Source: Pseudomonas chlororaphis subsp. aurantiaca (GTDB taxonomy: Bacteria > Pseudomonadota > Gammaproteobacteria > Pseudomonadales > Pseudomonadaceae). From it: 64,000 nucleotides of DNA. Below the pieces are notes generated by a model, which worked only from the letters and a program-made list of their open reading frames with translations, had not been told where the DNA came from and made no database searches. The translations under genes and the position numbers were made by a program. The stretch spans positions 6,510,001 to 6,574,000 of the forward strand of contig NZ_CP059162.1 of the NCBI RefSeq assembly GCF_013466605.1, written 5' to 3'. Of this stretch, positions 25,840 to 34,327 are shown piece after piece (positions within the stretch are counted from its first letter, which is position 1; every line of letters starts with the position of its first letter).

Positions 25840-26613
25840 ATGCGTTTCCTGCCTGGCCTGATACTTTTGCTACCTCTTGTGAGCACTTACGCTCAAGCCG
25901 AACTGATCGACGATGTGAATGACCGCGGGGAACTGCGCATCGCGCTGGAGGCCAACACCCCGCCCTTCAACTTCAAGGACGACGGCAAGCTCACCGGCTT
26001 CGAGGTCGAGCTGGGCCAACTGCTTGCCCGCGAACTGGATGTGCGGGCGGACTTCGTGGTCGCCGACGCCGCCGACCTGCTGCCAGGCGTCGAAAGCGGC
26101 CGCTACGACGTCGCCATCAATCACATAGCAATGACTGCGGAACTCAAGGATCGTTTCGACTTCAGCGAGCCTTACAGTTATTCCAGCGCACAATTGATCG
26201 TACGCAAGGAAGAAGAGCGCGCGCTGGGCAGCCTGCAGGCGCTCCAGGGCCAGGCACTGGGCGTGGCCCAGGGCAGCCAGTTCGTCGAGCAGGCGCGCAC
26301 CGTGGAAGGCATCGACCTGCGCAGCTACCCGAACGCCCAGCAACCCATCAAGGATGTGGCGGACAAGCAGCTCGACGCCGCCATCAGCGACCGCCTGCTG
26401 ATCCCCTATGCCATTCGCGACAGCCGCCTGCCGGTGAAGGAAGGCGCCAAGGTCGGGCCGACCCTGAGCCTGGCGATCCCGTTCCAGAAAGGTAATCCGG
26501 CGTTCCAGGCGAGCCTCGACGGCGCGCTGCAGCGCATCAAGGCCGATGGCCGGCTGATGGCGTTGTCGGAAAAATGGTTCGGCATGGATGCGAGCAAGCC
26601 GCCCAAGCCTTGA
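25840..26613 (+). CDS. ABC transporter substrate-binding protein, family 3 (amino acid type)
   Basis: Periplasmic solute-binding protein of 257 residues with a signal peptide (1-20, AQA before ELIDDV). The domain begins VNDRGELRIALEANTPPFNF and contains GFEVELGQLLAREL and the hinge region YDVAINHIAMT, typical of family 3 proteins that bind polar amino acids. AAGGAG at 25829-25834 sits 5 bases before ATG 25840, preferred over the GTG at 25834. No permease or ATPase gene adjoins it here, so its partner transporter is elsewhere or it acts as an orphan receptor. Confidence 0.88.
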   Translation: MRFLPGLILLLPLVSTYAQAELIDDVNDRGELRIALEANTPPFNFKDDGKLTGFEVELGQLLARELDVRADFVVADAADLLPGVESGRYDVAINHIAMTAELKDRFDFSEPYSYSSAQLIVRKEEERALGSLQALQGQALGVAQGSQFVEQARTVEGIDLRSYPNAQQPIKDVADKQLDAAISDRLLIPYAIRDSRLPVKEGAKVGPTLSLAIPFQKGNPAFQASLDGALQRIKADGRLMALSEKWFGMDASKPPKP

Positions 26614-26617
26614 TGCC

Positions 26618-26686
26618 GTAGTCGCTGCCGAAGGCACGTGATATCGCTGGCCCTGCGGACCTTTCGCAGCCTGCGGCAGCGGCTAC
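26618..26686. repeat. REPIN-like inverted pair, family A
   Basis: GTAGTCGCTGCCGAAGGC (26618-26635) and GCCTGCGGCAGCGGCTAC (26669-26686) are near-complementary arms in the short gap between two converging genes. Confidence 0.82.
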
Positions 26687-26693
26687 AGGAGGG

Positions 26694-27176
26694 TTAGAGC
26701 GCCGCCAGGGCCGCGGCGGCCTCGGCCAGTTCCAGCTCGCTGAAGACTTGCACCCCGGCCCGCTTGAGCAAGGCGGCGGTGACGCCCTCGCCACTGACCT
26801 TGACCCCACTGAAGCAGCCGTCGTAGGTCAGCAGGTTGCCGCAGGACGGGCTGTTGGCCTTGAGCACGGCGATGCGAATCCCGTGTTCGCGCACCAGTTC
26901 CAGCGCCTGCCGGGCACCGCTGAGGAACTCGGCGCTGACATCTTCGCCCTCGGTGGTGATGACCTGCGCCAGGCCATCGAGCACTTCGCCGCCCTGACCG
27001 CCGGGTATTTCTGCGGCCGCCCGTGGCGTCGGCAGACCGCCGGCGACTTCCGGGCACAACGCGACCACCCAGCCTTCGGCCTGCCAGCTCGCCAGTTGAT
27101 CGAACGGCCCGCTGGCGCCACCGTCGTAACGCACGCGGTGGCCCAGCAGGCAGCGACTGACCAGGATCTTGTGCAT
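26694..27176 (-). CDS. DUF523-family protein
   Basis: Cytoplasmic protein of 160 residues. Conserved family cysteines are visible in SRCLLG, CPEVAGG, NSPSCGN and YDGCFSG, suggesting a metal or Fe-S site. The function of DUF523 is not established. It begins 2 bases after the stop of the prolyl-hydroxylase gene, so the two are almost certainly co-transcribed. Whether this pairing has functional meaning is not known to me. Confidence 0.87.
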   Translation of the reverse strand: MHKILVSRCLLGHRVRYDGGASGPFDQLASWQAEGWVVALCPEVAGGLPTPRAAAEIPGGQGGEVLDGLAQVITTEGEDVSAEFLSGARQALELVREHGIRIAVLKANSPSCGNLLTYDGCFSGVKVSGEGVTAALLKRAGVQVFSELELAEAAAALAAL

Positions 27177-27178
27177 GA

Positions 27179-27802
27179 TCAGAACGGCTCGTTGCCGCGC
27201 CGGCGGAACCAGCCCGTCAGGGACAGGCGCTCCCGGGTCGCGGGCAGGACTTCATGGGGCACCTCGCCGGAAAGGAACACCACCAGCCGGCCGCCAGCGG
27301 GATCCACGTCGTATTCGCTCTCGCCATCGAAGTACATGCGCAGTTGCCCACCCTGCTCCGGCAGCCAGTCCTGGTTGAGGTAGATCACCGCCGACACCAT
27401 GCGCCGGTCATCGTCGCGGAAACGGTCGACGTGCTTGAGGTAGAACGCCCCTGGCGGGTACAGCGCGAAATGGCTTTCGAAGTCTTCCAGGCCGAGGAAC
27501 AACCCACGGTTCAGCGCCTCGCGCAGGCTGTCCATCAACCCCAGGTAGGTATCGCAGCAGTCGGCCTGGCCGGGCTCGAGCCACTGGATGTGATCGCCGC
27601 GGATCCCTTCGCGAATCTCCTGCGCCGGGCCACGGCCGACCGCCGCCGGCGCCAGCTCGCCTTCGGCCGCGCGCTTGCGGCACTCGGCCGCCAGCTCCAG
27701 GGTCAGGGCTTCTGGCAGGAAGATGTTCTGCTGCGACCAGCCACGGGTGGCCAGGTCATCGACAATGCGTAACAGCAGCGGGTGATCAGAGGGTATTTGC
27801 AT
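27179..27802 (-). CDS. HIF-type prolyl 4-hydroxylase (PPHD; 2-oxoglutarate/Fe(II) oxygenase)
   Basis: Cytoplasmic oxygenase of about 207 residues closely resembling the catalytic domain of human PHD2. Iron ligands His124, Asp126 and His183 (LKHVDRF; VPHEVLP) and the 2-oxoglutarate-binding Arg192 are present, with the PHD-like stretch VIYLNQDW at 139-146. As I recall, the Pseudomonas enzyme (P. aeruginosa PA0310) hydroxylates a proline in the switch I loop of elongation factor Tu. ATG 27802 is taken; ATG 27811 would add three residues. DUF523 follows after 2 bases. Orthology rests on motif spacing and synteny with serA. Confidence 0.9.
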   Translation of the reverse strand: MQIPSDHPLLLRIVDDLATRGWSQQNIFLPEALTLELAAECRKRAAEGELAPAAVGRGPAQEIREGIRGDHIQWLEPGQADCCDTYLGLMDSLREALNRGLFLGLEDFESHFALYPPGAFYLKHVDRFRDDDRRMVSAVIYLNQDWLPEQGGQLRMYFDGESEYDVDPAGGRLVVFLSGEVPHEVLPATRERLSLTGWFRRRGNEPF

Positions 27803-27982
27803 GGCGCGCATAGTATCCACACCCAGATGAATCCGACAGATCCTCTAGATAATTCTGACCAAGCAGCCTGGCGCTGTCTCTGTTCGTCGTTCGATCGGAC
27901 AGTTTGCGTACTGAACCTGATACGAATTCTCGACAACCATCGCCTTGCCCCGGAGAATAGTGGGCTGCCGACAGGAGTCCTT

Positions 27983-28735
27983 ATGCGCCGTTTGCTTTTT
28001 TCACTGTTGATGTTCTGTGTGTTGCCCGCCTGGGCAGACGGCCACGACCAGTTGTACAAGGTCGCCGGCTGGCCGGAACAACGTGCGCATTTCAACGATG
28101 CCCTCACCGCCGCCCAGCAGCGTTACCAGAATAGCCTGCCGCCGGCGGTCTATCAGGCGCTGGTCAATAACAGCAACCAGCGCTTCGCCCCGCAGGCCAT
28201 GGACCGTCGTGCCCAGGCGCAACTGCGGCAGAACCTCGCCGACCCGAAACCGGCCCTGGCGTTTTTCCAGTCGCCGCTGGGGCGCAAGATCGTCGCCGCC
28301 GAACTGCTGGCGACCCGCCGCGACCAGTTGGCGAAAAATGCCCAGGGCCTGCCGAAGATGCAGGCCAGCGATACCCGGCAATTGATCATCGGCCACCTGG
28401 CCCGGGCGTTGCCGGCCCGTGAAGCCGGCGCGGAAGTCAGCCTGGCGATCGCCGGCGTGGCCGCTGACAGCCTGAGCCAGATGATTCCCGGCCTGCTGGG
28501 GGCCGGCCAGGCGCAGAACATGCTCAACGGCCAGCGCCAGCGGCTGATGGCGCAGATCGGCAACGACCTGAACAACACCCTGCTGTACGTCTATCGCGAC
28601 CTGTCCGACCCCGAGCTGGAAGAGTTCGCCAACTTCGCCGAGTCCGCCGAAGGCAAGGCCTACTACCAGGCCGCCCTGGCCGCGATCCGCGCCGGGCTGG
28701 CCGTCGGCCAGAGTACTTCCAGCCTCGCGCCCTAA
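27983..28735 (+). CDS. DUF2059-type secreted protein
   Basis: Protein of 250 residues with a signal peptide (1-18, ending AWA before DGHDQ). The C-terminal part, LYVYRDLSDPELEEFANFAESAEGKAYY, matches the DUF2059 family of periplasmic proteins of unknown role. ATG 27983 is chosen because the signal peptide starts there and ACAGGAG lies 7 bases upstream; in-frame sequence before it is the promoter region shared with the divergent hydroxylase gene. Confidence 0.83.
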   Translation: MRRLLFSLLMFCVLPAWADGHDQLYKVAGWPEQRAHFNDALTAAQQRYQNSLPPAVYQALVNNSNQRFAPQAMDRRAQAQLRQNLADPKPALAFFQSPLGRKIVAAELLATRRDQLAKNAQGLPKMQASDTRQLIIGHLARALPAREAGAEVSLAIAGVAADSLSQMIPGLLGAGQAQNMLNGQRQRLMAQIGNDLNNTLLYVYRDLSDPELEEFANFAESAEGKAYYQAALAAIRAGLAVGQSTSSLAP

Positions 28736-28743
28736 GCGCCTCT

Positions 28744-28816
28744 TGTAGCCGCTGCCGCAGGCTGCAATCGACCGGTACGGTCGCGGGACCTGTCGCAGCC
28801 TTCGGCAGCGGCTACA
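28744..28816. repeat. REPIN, family A
   Basis: Arms of 22 bases (28744-28765 and 28795-28816), near-perfect complements built on TGTAGCCGCTGCCG, enclose a 29-base centre. It fills most of the gap between two converging genes. Confidence 0.88.
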
Positions 28817-28831
28817 GGCGCGTGAATACCT

Positions 28832-29755
28832 TCAAAGATGCTGGTTGAGGAAAGCGAAGTATTCCTGGCGAATGCGCGCCGCCTCGTTCGCCAGGTGATG
28901 CCGCGCCTCGGGCAGCATCAGCACCTGGGGCTGCTGGAACTTCTGCCGGATCACCTGCAGGTTGTGCTGCCAATCCACCGTCATGTCCGCCTGCCCCTGA
29001 ACGATCAAGGGCTGCCGGCTGCTGCGCGGAGCCAGCTCGATGCGCTTGATCCACTGCGCCAACGCTCCGACCCAGGCGGTCGGCAGGCGCAAGGGCTGCA
29101 ACGGGTCGCGCTGCAGGAACGGCAGAAAATCGGGATCGGTGGAGTTCTCGCTGAAGCGCCGGGCGATGCCTTTGACGAAAGGCCTGAGCATGTAATAGCT
29201 GAGCTTCGACCAGCCCCAGGCACGCGGGCGTACCAGCGGCGACAGCAGGATCACCTGGCCCTGGGCCGGGCTCTGGGCGCCCTGATTGAGCAGATGGTCG
29301 ATCACGATCGCGCCGCCCGTGCTTTGCCCGCACAGGTGCCAGGGCTGGGGCAGATCGAGGGACCGGGCTTCGTCGAACAAGCCTTGCAGCACTGCCTGGT
29401 ACACCGCGAAATCATCGATGCTGGCGCGCTCGCCGCTGGACAGGCCGTGGCCCGGCAAGTCGCAGGCAATCACTACCCACTGCCGCTCCAGCGCCCATTC
29501 GATCACATGCCGGTACAAGCCCATGTGATCGTAAAAACCGTGCAGCAGAAACAAGGTCGCCACCGGCTGTTCGGGCCACCAGACCTGGCCGACCACCTCA
29601 AAACCGCCGACCGAAAAACGCCCCAGCCCACGCTTGACCGGCAGATCCAGCCCGTAGAAGCGCTGATAGGCCTGCGCCTGGGCCGAGAGCGGCTGCGCCT
29701 CGGCCAGGGGCCGCAGGCTGGCGCGCAGAAGGTCGGGGTCGAAGGTCGCATGCAT
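28832..29755 (-). CDS. Alpha/beta hydrolase (monoacylglycerol lipase/lysophospholipase-like)
   Basis: Hydrolase of 307 residues. The oxyanion-hole motif LLHGFYDH is at 70-77, PGHGLSSG at 101-108, and the nucleophile elbow GQSTGG at 143-148 with Ser145. A late His (ARHHL, near 290) would complete the triad. This is the serine aminopeptidase S33/Hydrolase_4 group, which includes lysophospholipases. Substrate is not determinable. It diverges from the thioredoxin-like gene. Confidence 0.88.
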   Translation of the reverse strand: MHATFDPDLLRASLRPLAEAQPLSAQAQAYQRFYGLDLPVKRGLGRFSVGGFEVVGQVWWPEQPVATLFLLHGFYDHMGLYRHVIEWALERQWVVIACDLPGHGLSSGERASIDDFAVYQAVLQGLFDEARSLDLPQPWHLCGQSTGGAIVIDHLLNQGAQSPAQGQVILLSPLVRPRAWGWSKLSYYMLRPFVKGIARRFSENSTDPDFLPFLQRDPLQPLRLPTAWVGALAQWIKRIELAPRSSRQPLIVQGQADMTVDWQHNLQVIRQKFQQPQVLMLPEARHHLANEAARIRQEYFAFLNQHL

Positions 29756-29864
29756 AAGGGTTTTCCCAGGGTGGCGCGAAACGCGAAACAGGCTTTATCG
29801 GCCTGCGATATTCATCTGTCGGGGCAAGCATGGCAAGCTACGCGACCTTCGAGGAATGATCCGT

Positions 29865-30443
29865 ATGCGTCTGCCCTACCGCACGACCCTGCTTGCCAGC
29901 CTGCTCGTCCTCCTGTGCGCCGGGGTGCTGTGGGTCGCCTACGACTGGTTCCAGGGACGTTTCCTGCGGACCTTCAGCGAACACACCGCGGTGTTTTCCG
30001 GCGACCCGCTGCAACTGCCTCCTGGCCTCGCCGGCGAAGGCGCCATCCGCCTGGTGCACTTCTGGGACCCGGCCTGCCCGTGCAATGTCGGCAACCAGCA
30101 GCACCTGGCCGAGCTGATCGAGCATTACGGCCCGCAGGGTGTGGAGTTCTACTCGGTGCAGAAGGCCGGCAGCCACGGCCAGTTGCCCGCCACCCTGAGC
30201 CGTCTGAAAGTCCTCGACGGCCTGCCCGGCTCGGAGCAGATCCCCGCCAGCCCGGCCGTGGCGATCTGGGACCGCAACGGCACCCTGGCCTATTTCGGCC
30301 CCTACAGCGAAGGCCTGACCTGCAACTCCAGCAACAGCTTTATCGAACCTATCCTTCAGGCCCTGCACGAAGGCCGTACGGTGAGCGCCACCCACACCTT
30401 GGCGGTGGGCTGTTATTGTCCATGGCCGAAACAGACGGATTAA
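29865..30443 (+). CDS. Membrane-anchored thioredoxin-like protein (DUF6436 type)
   Basis: Protein of 192 residues with an N-terminal signal-anchor (about 8-26) and a thioredoxin-like domain whose active-site position reads WDPACPCNVG (CPC at 71-73) instead of CXXC. Three more cysteines lie near the C-terminus, in TCNSS and GCYCPWP. GAGGA at 29851-29855 gives good spacing to ATG 29865, preferred over ATG 29856, which touches it. Probably a periplasmic redox or chaperone protein; partner unknown. Confidence 0.82.
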   Translation: MRLPYRTTLLASLLVLLCAGVLWVAYDWFQGRFLRTFSEHTAVFSGDPLQLPPGLAGEGAIRLVHFWDPACPCNVGNQQHLAELIEHYGPQGVEFYSVQKAGSHGQLPATLSRLKVLDGLPGSEQIPASPAVAIWDRNGTLAYFGPYSEGLTCNSSNSFIEPILQALHEGRTVSATHTLAVGCYCPWPKQTD

Positions 30444-30550
30444 GGCATTCCTGACTTTTCACAGACAACGGATGCCCGGCACAGAAGGCCTGTGCTAAAT
30501 GCTTGCCTTCCCCCACGGCAGGCAAATCGCAGAAAGAACAAGGAGTCACC

Positions 30551-32962
30551 ATGAAACGCAGCCTGACCGTACTCGTCGTCCTGATCCTCGCCCTCGCCGC
30601 GGGTGGAGGCTGGTACCTGTACAGCAAGCAGCCGTCGCGCCAGGGCCAGGTCGAGCTGGAGCGCCTGCAGGGCTCGGTCACGGTGCGTTACGACGAACGC
30701 GGCGTGCCGCATATCCGCGCGGAAAACGAAACCGACCTGTACCGCGCCCTGGGCTATGTCCACGCCCAGGACCGGCTGTTCCAGATGGAGGTCATGCGGC
30801 GCCTGGCCCGCGGTGAGCTGGCCGAGATACTCGGCCCCAAACTGCTCGACACCGACAAACTGTTCCGCAGCCTGCGCATCCGCGAACGCGCCGACAGCTA
30901 CGTCGCCGGGCTGGATCGCCAGTCGCCTGCCTGGAAGGGCCTGCAAGCCTATCTGGACGGGATCAATCAGTATCAGAACACTCACCCGCAACCGATCGAG
31001 TTCGATGTCCTTGGCATTCCCAAGCGTTCCTTCACCGCCGAAGACAGCATCAGCGTCGCCGGCTACATGGCCTACAGCTTCGCCGCGGCCTTCCGCACCG
31101 AGCCGCTGCTGACCTACGTGCGCGACCAGCTCGGCAGCGACTACCTGAAAGTCTTCGACCTCGACTGGCAGCCCAAGGGTGCCCTGGCCAAGGGCCGCGG
31201 CCCGCTGGCGCCAAGCCTGGCCACCAGCGACTGGCAGGACCTGGGCGCCATCGCCCGGCTGAGCGAACAGGCCCTGGCCGACGCCGGCCTGCCGCAATTC
31301 GAAGGCAGCAACGCCTGGGCGGTGTCCGGCAGCCGCACCAAGAGCGGCAAGCCATTGCTGGCCGGCGACCCGCACATCCGCTTCGCGGTGCCGTCGGTGT
31401 GGTACGAGGCCCAGCTGTCGGCGCCGGGCTTCGAGCTCTATGGTCATCACCAGGCGCTGGTGCCCTTCGCCTTTCTCGGCCACAACCTGGATTTCGGCTG
31501 GAGCCTGACCATGTTCCAGAACGACGACCTGGACCTGATCGCCGAGAAGGTCAACCCGAACAACGCCAACCAGGTCTGGTACCGCGGCAAGTGGGTCGAC
31601 CTGGTCAACAGCGAGCAGCAGATCGCGGTGAAGGGCCAGTCGCCGGTCACCCAGATCCTGCGCCAGTCGCCCCATGGGCCGATCATCAACGAGGTGCTCG
31701 GGGCCAATGCCGGCAAGACACCGATCGCCATGTGGTGGGCCTTCCTCGAAACGCCGAACCCGATCCTCGACGGCTTCTACCAGCTCAACCGCGCCGACAC
31801 CCTGGCCAAGGCCCGCAGCGCCGCGTCCAAGGTCCAGGCACCGGGCTTGAACATCGTCTGGGCCAACGCCAAGGGCGATATCGGCTGGTGGGCCGCGGCA
31901 CTGTTGCCCAAGCGCCCGATCGGCGCCAAGGGCGCATTCATTCTCGACGGCAGCACCTCGCTGGCGGACAAAGAGGGCTTCTACCCGTTCAGCGCCAACC
32001 CGCAGGAAGAAAACCCGGCGCGCGGCTATATCGTTTCGGCCAACTTCCAGCCGGTCTCGCCTACCGGTATGGAGATTCCCGGCTACTACAATCTCGCCGA
32101 CCGCGGCCAGCAACTGGACCGCCAGCTCAGCGACAAGAGCGTGAAGTGGGATATCGAAACCAGCCAGAAGCTCCAGCTGGGCACCACCACCGCCTACGGC
32201 CCGCGCCTGCTGGCGCCGCTGCTGCCGGTGTTGCGCGAGGTGGTGAGCGACCCGCAGGAACTCAAGCTGGTGGAGCAACTGGCGCAGTGGAAAGGCGACT
32301 ACCCGCTGGACTCCACCAGCGCCACCCTGTTCAACCAGTTCCTGTTCAACCTCACCGACGCGGCCTTCCACGACGAGCTGGGCGACGCCTTCTTCGACAC
32401 CCTGCTGTCCACCCGGGTGATCGACGCCGCGCTGCCACGCCTGGCCGCCTCCGCCGACTCGCCATGGTGGGACAACCGCAACACCCTGGGCCAGGAAAGC
32501 CGCGCCGACACGGTCAGGGTCGCCTGGCGCGCGAGTCTCGCTCATCTCAAGGCGACCTTTGGCGACAACCCGACCCAATGGCGGTGGGGCCAGGCGCATA
32601 CCCTGACCCACAGCCATCCGCTGGGCCTGCAGAAGCCCCTGGACCGGGTTTTCAACGTCGGCCCGTTCGCCGCGCCGGGCACCCACGAAGTGCCGAACAA
32701 TCAATCGGCCAAGATCGGCCCGGCACCCTGGCCGGTGACCTACGGCCCTTCGACCCGGCGCCTGATCGACTTCGCCGACCCGGCCCACAGCCTGACCGTC
32801 AACCCGGTCGGGCAAAGCGGCGTGCTGTTCGACAAGCACTATCAGGATCAGGCCGAGGCCTATATCGAAGGGGTGTACCAGCAGGCGCACTTCAACGAAG
32901 AAGAAGTCATGGCCAATACCCACAGCACCCTGAAGCTGTTGCCGGCGCGGGCGGCGCAGTAA
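30551..32962 (+). CDS. hacB: Penicillin-acylase-family Ntn hydrolase (N-acyl-homoserine lactone acylase HacB type)
   Basis: Exported 803-residue precursor with an N-terminal hydrophobic segment (about 5-22). The family processes itself into alpha and beta chains by cutting before a Ser; here that is Ser253 in FEGSNAWAVSG, followed by GKPLLAGDPH. GVPHIRAENETDLYRALGYVHAQDR near the N-terminus is the alpha-chain signature. P. aeruginosa PA0305 (HacB/QuiP region) in the same place beside spuH degrades long-chain acyl-homoserine lactones; the same role here is inference. ATG 30551 follows AAGGAG. Confidence 0.88.
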   Translation: MKRSLTVLVVLILALAAGGGWYLYSKQPSRQGQVELERLQGSVTVRYDERGVPHIRAENETDLYRALGYVHAQDRLFQMEVMRRLARGELAEILGPKLLDTDKLFRSLRIRERADSYVAGLDRQSPAWKGLQAYLDGINQYQNTHPQPIEFDVLGIPKRSFTAEDSISVAGYMAYSFAAAFRTEPLLTYVRDQLGSDYLKVFDLDWQPKGALAKGRGPLAPSLATSDWQDLGAIARLSEQALADAGLPQFEGSNAWAVSGSRTKSGKPLLAGDPHIRFAVPSVWYEAQLSAPGFELYGHHQALVPFAFLGHNLDFGWSLTMFQNDDLDLIAEKVNPNNANQVWYRGKWVDLVNSEQQIAVKGQSPVTQILRQSPHGPIINEVLGANAGKTPIAMWWAFLETPNPILDGFYQLNRADTLAKARSAASKVQAPGLNIVWANAKGDIGWWAAALLPKRPIGAKGAFILDGSTSLADKEGFYPFSANPQEENPARGYIVSANFQPVSPTGMEIPGYYNLADRGQQLDRQLSDKSVKWDIETSQKLQLGTTTAYGPRLLAPLLPVLREVVSDPQELKLVEQLAQWKGDYPLDSTSATLFNQFLFNLTDAAFHDELGDAFFDTLLSTRVIDAALPRLAASADSPWWDNRNTLGQESRADTVRVAWRASLAHLKATFGDNPTQWRWGQAHTLTHSHPLGLQKPLDRVFNVGPFAAPGTHEVPNNQSAKIGPAPWPVTYGPSTRRLIDFADPAHSLTVNPVGQSGVLFDKHYQDQAEAYIEGVYQQAHFNEEEVMANTHSTLKLLPARAAQ

Positions 32963-32989
32963 GCCCCACGGTAAACGACGCACAACCTG

Positions 32990-33080
32990 CAGGAGCCAGC
33001 TTGCTGGCGGTCCAGTCGATACGCCAGGTCAGATCTGCCGTCTCGCGAGCAATCGAGCGTCGACTGGCCGCTCCTATAGG
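32990..33080. repeat. Degenerate REPIN, family B
   Basis: AGGAGCCAGCTTGCTGGCG near 32990-33008 and a decayed opposite arm ending CTGGCCGCTCCTATAGG (33064-33080). Part of the 474-base gap between hacB and spuH. Confidence 0.55.
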
Positions 33081-33120
33081 GACTCCGGCGTGCCGCGGGC
33101 ATCGTGAGCGGATTGGGTAA

Positions 33121-33246
33121 CCCGAAGCGGCGCTCAAGGCCGGGGCCACCCGTGAAGAGATTGCCACCGCCATCTCGTTGAATGCCGGAGCGGCCTATGT
33201 CTATTCACTGCATACCCTGAAGGCATACGACTCGCTGAAGAGCTGA
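33121..33246 (+). pseudogene. 3' remnant of a carboxymuconolactone decarboxylase/AhpD-family gene
   Basis: An open frame of 41 codons ending at TGA 33244-33246 reads AALKAGATREEIATAISLNA and then GAAYVYSLHTLKAYDSL, the C-terminal pattern of carboxymuconolactone decarboxylase-like (AhpD-fold) proteins. It has no start codon, and an in-frame TAA directly precedes it at 33118-33120. It is flanked by repeats on both sides. I read it as the surviving end of a lost gene. Confidence 0.72.
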
Positions 33247-33267
33247 GGCGTTTTCGAAGCTATCGCT

Positions 33268-33365
33268 GTAGCCGCTGCCGCAGGCTGCGGTAGGTGCGAA
33301 GGACCTCGGCGACCTTGAGACCGCTTCGACCGTTCCGGTCGATCGCAGCCTGCTGCAGCGGCTCC
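33268..33365. repeat. REPIN-like inverted pair, family A
   Basis: GTAGCCGCTGCCGCAGGCTGCG (33268-33289) and CGCAGCCTGCTGCAGCGGCTC (33344-33364) flank a 54-base centre between the pseudogene and the spu terminator. Confidence 0.82.
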
Positions 33366-33375
33366 CCCCGAAAAC

Positions 33376-33403
33376 GACATCGCCCCTGAACAGGGGCGAT
33401 GTC
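33376..33403 (-). terminator. Hairpin terminator of the spu operon
   Basis: Perfect 12-base arms GACATCGCCCCT (33376-33387) and AGGGGCGATGTC (33392-33403) with a GAAC loop, 33 bases past the spuH stop. On the minus strand it is followed by GTTTTC, a short T-run. Confidence 0.8.
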
Positions 33404-33436
33404 TTGTCACGGTCAAAGCCTTCCGGCTGTTGCCTA

Positions 33437-34327
33437 TCAGGCCGCTTCCGGGGCCTGTGCGCGGCGCACGTCCGGCTGTTTCCAGGAATCGGCCGCGGCC
33501 TCTTCGATGGCTTGCTGGATGGCGCGCTTGCGGCGCTCTTCGGCCTGGCGGCTGAAGTACCAGACCAGGAAGGTCACCAGCGACACCGCCAGCAGGATCA
33601 GGCTGGCCACGGCGTTGATCTCCGGTTTCACCCCGAGACGCACCGCCGAGAACACTTCCATCGGCAAAGTCGTGGAACCCGGGCCGGAGACGAAGCTCGC
33701 CAGCACCAGATCGTCCAGGGACAGGGCGAAGGACATCATGCCGCCGGCCGCCAGCGACGGCGCGATCATCGGGATGGTGATCAGGAAGAACACCTTCCAC
33801 GGCCGCGCCCCCAGGTCCATGGCCGCCTCTTCGATGGACAGGTCCAGCTCGCGCAGGCGCGCCGACACCACCACCGCCACATAGGCGGCGCAGAACGTGG
33901 TGTGGGCGATCCAGATAGTGACGATGCCGCGCTCCTGCGGCCAGCCGATCATCTGCGCCATGGCCACGAACAGCAGCAACAGCGACAGACCGGTGATCAC
34001 TTCCGGCATCACCAGCGGCGCGGTGACCAGGCCGCCGAACAGCGTGCGGCCCTTGAAGTGGGTGATACGGGTCAGGACGAAGGCCGCCAGGGTGCCCAGG
34101 GCCACCGCGGCAATCGCGGTGTAGCAGGCGATCTCCAGGGAGCGCACCACCGAGCCCATCAGTTGCGAGTTGTCCAGCAGGCCGACGTACCACTTCACCG
34201 ACCAGCCGCCCCAGACCGTCACCAGCTTGGAGGCGTTGAACGAGTAGATCACCAGGATCAGCATCGGCAGGTAGATGAACAGCAGCCCCACCACCAGCAT
34301 CAGGTTCGAGAAACTGAAGCGCTTCAT
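33437..34327 (-). CDS. spuH: Polyamine ABC transporter permease
   Basis: Inner-membrane permease of 296 residues, PotI/SpuH type, for putrescine/spermidine import. Six hydrophobic helices are apparent, with the ATPase-docking EAA loop LSIEEAAMDLGARPWKVF in the middle. The start overlaps the spuG stop by four bases (ATGA), showing translational coupling. It closes the spuABCDEFGH operon. Confidence 0.95.
   Translation of the reverse strand: MKRFSFSNLMLVVGLLFIYLPMLILVIYSFNASKLVTVWGGWSVKWYVGLLDNSQLMGSVVRSLEIACYTAIAAVALGTLAAFVLTRITHFKGRTLFGGLVTAPLVMPEVITGLSLLLLFVAMAQMIGWPQERGIVTIWIAHTTFCAAYVAVVVSARLRELDLSIEEAAMDLGARPWKVFFLITIPMIAPSLAAGGMMSFALSLDDLVLASFVSGPGSTTLPMEVFSAVRLGVKPEINAVASLILLAVSLVTFLVWYFSRQAEERRKRAIQQAIEEAAADSWKQPDVRRAQAPEAA

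Noticed and set aside
30440..32983. An 847-codon minus-strand open frame opposite hacB
   Set aside because: It mirrors the acylase gene codon structure and shows no family features.
33121..33246. The carboxymuconolactone decarboxylase-like fragment as a functional small gene
   Set aside because: There is no start codon in frame and a TAA immediately precedes it.
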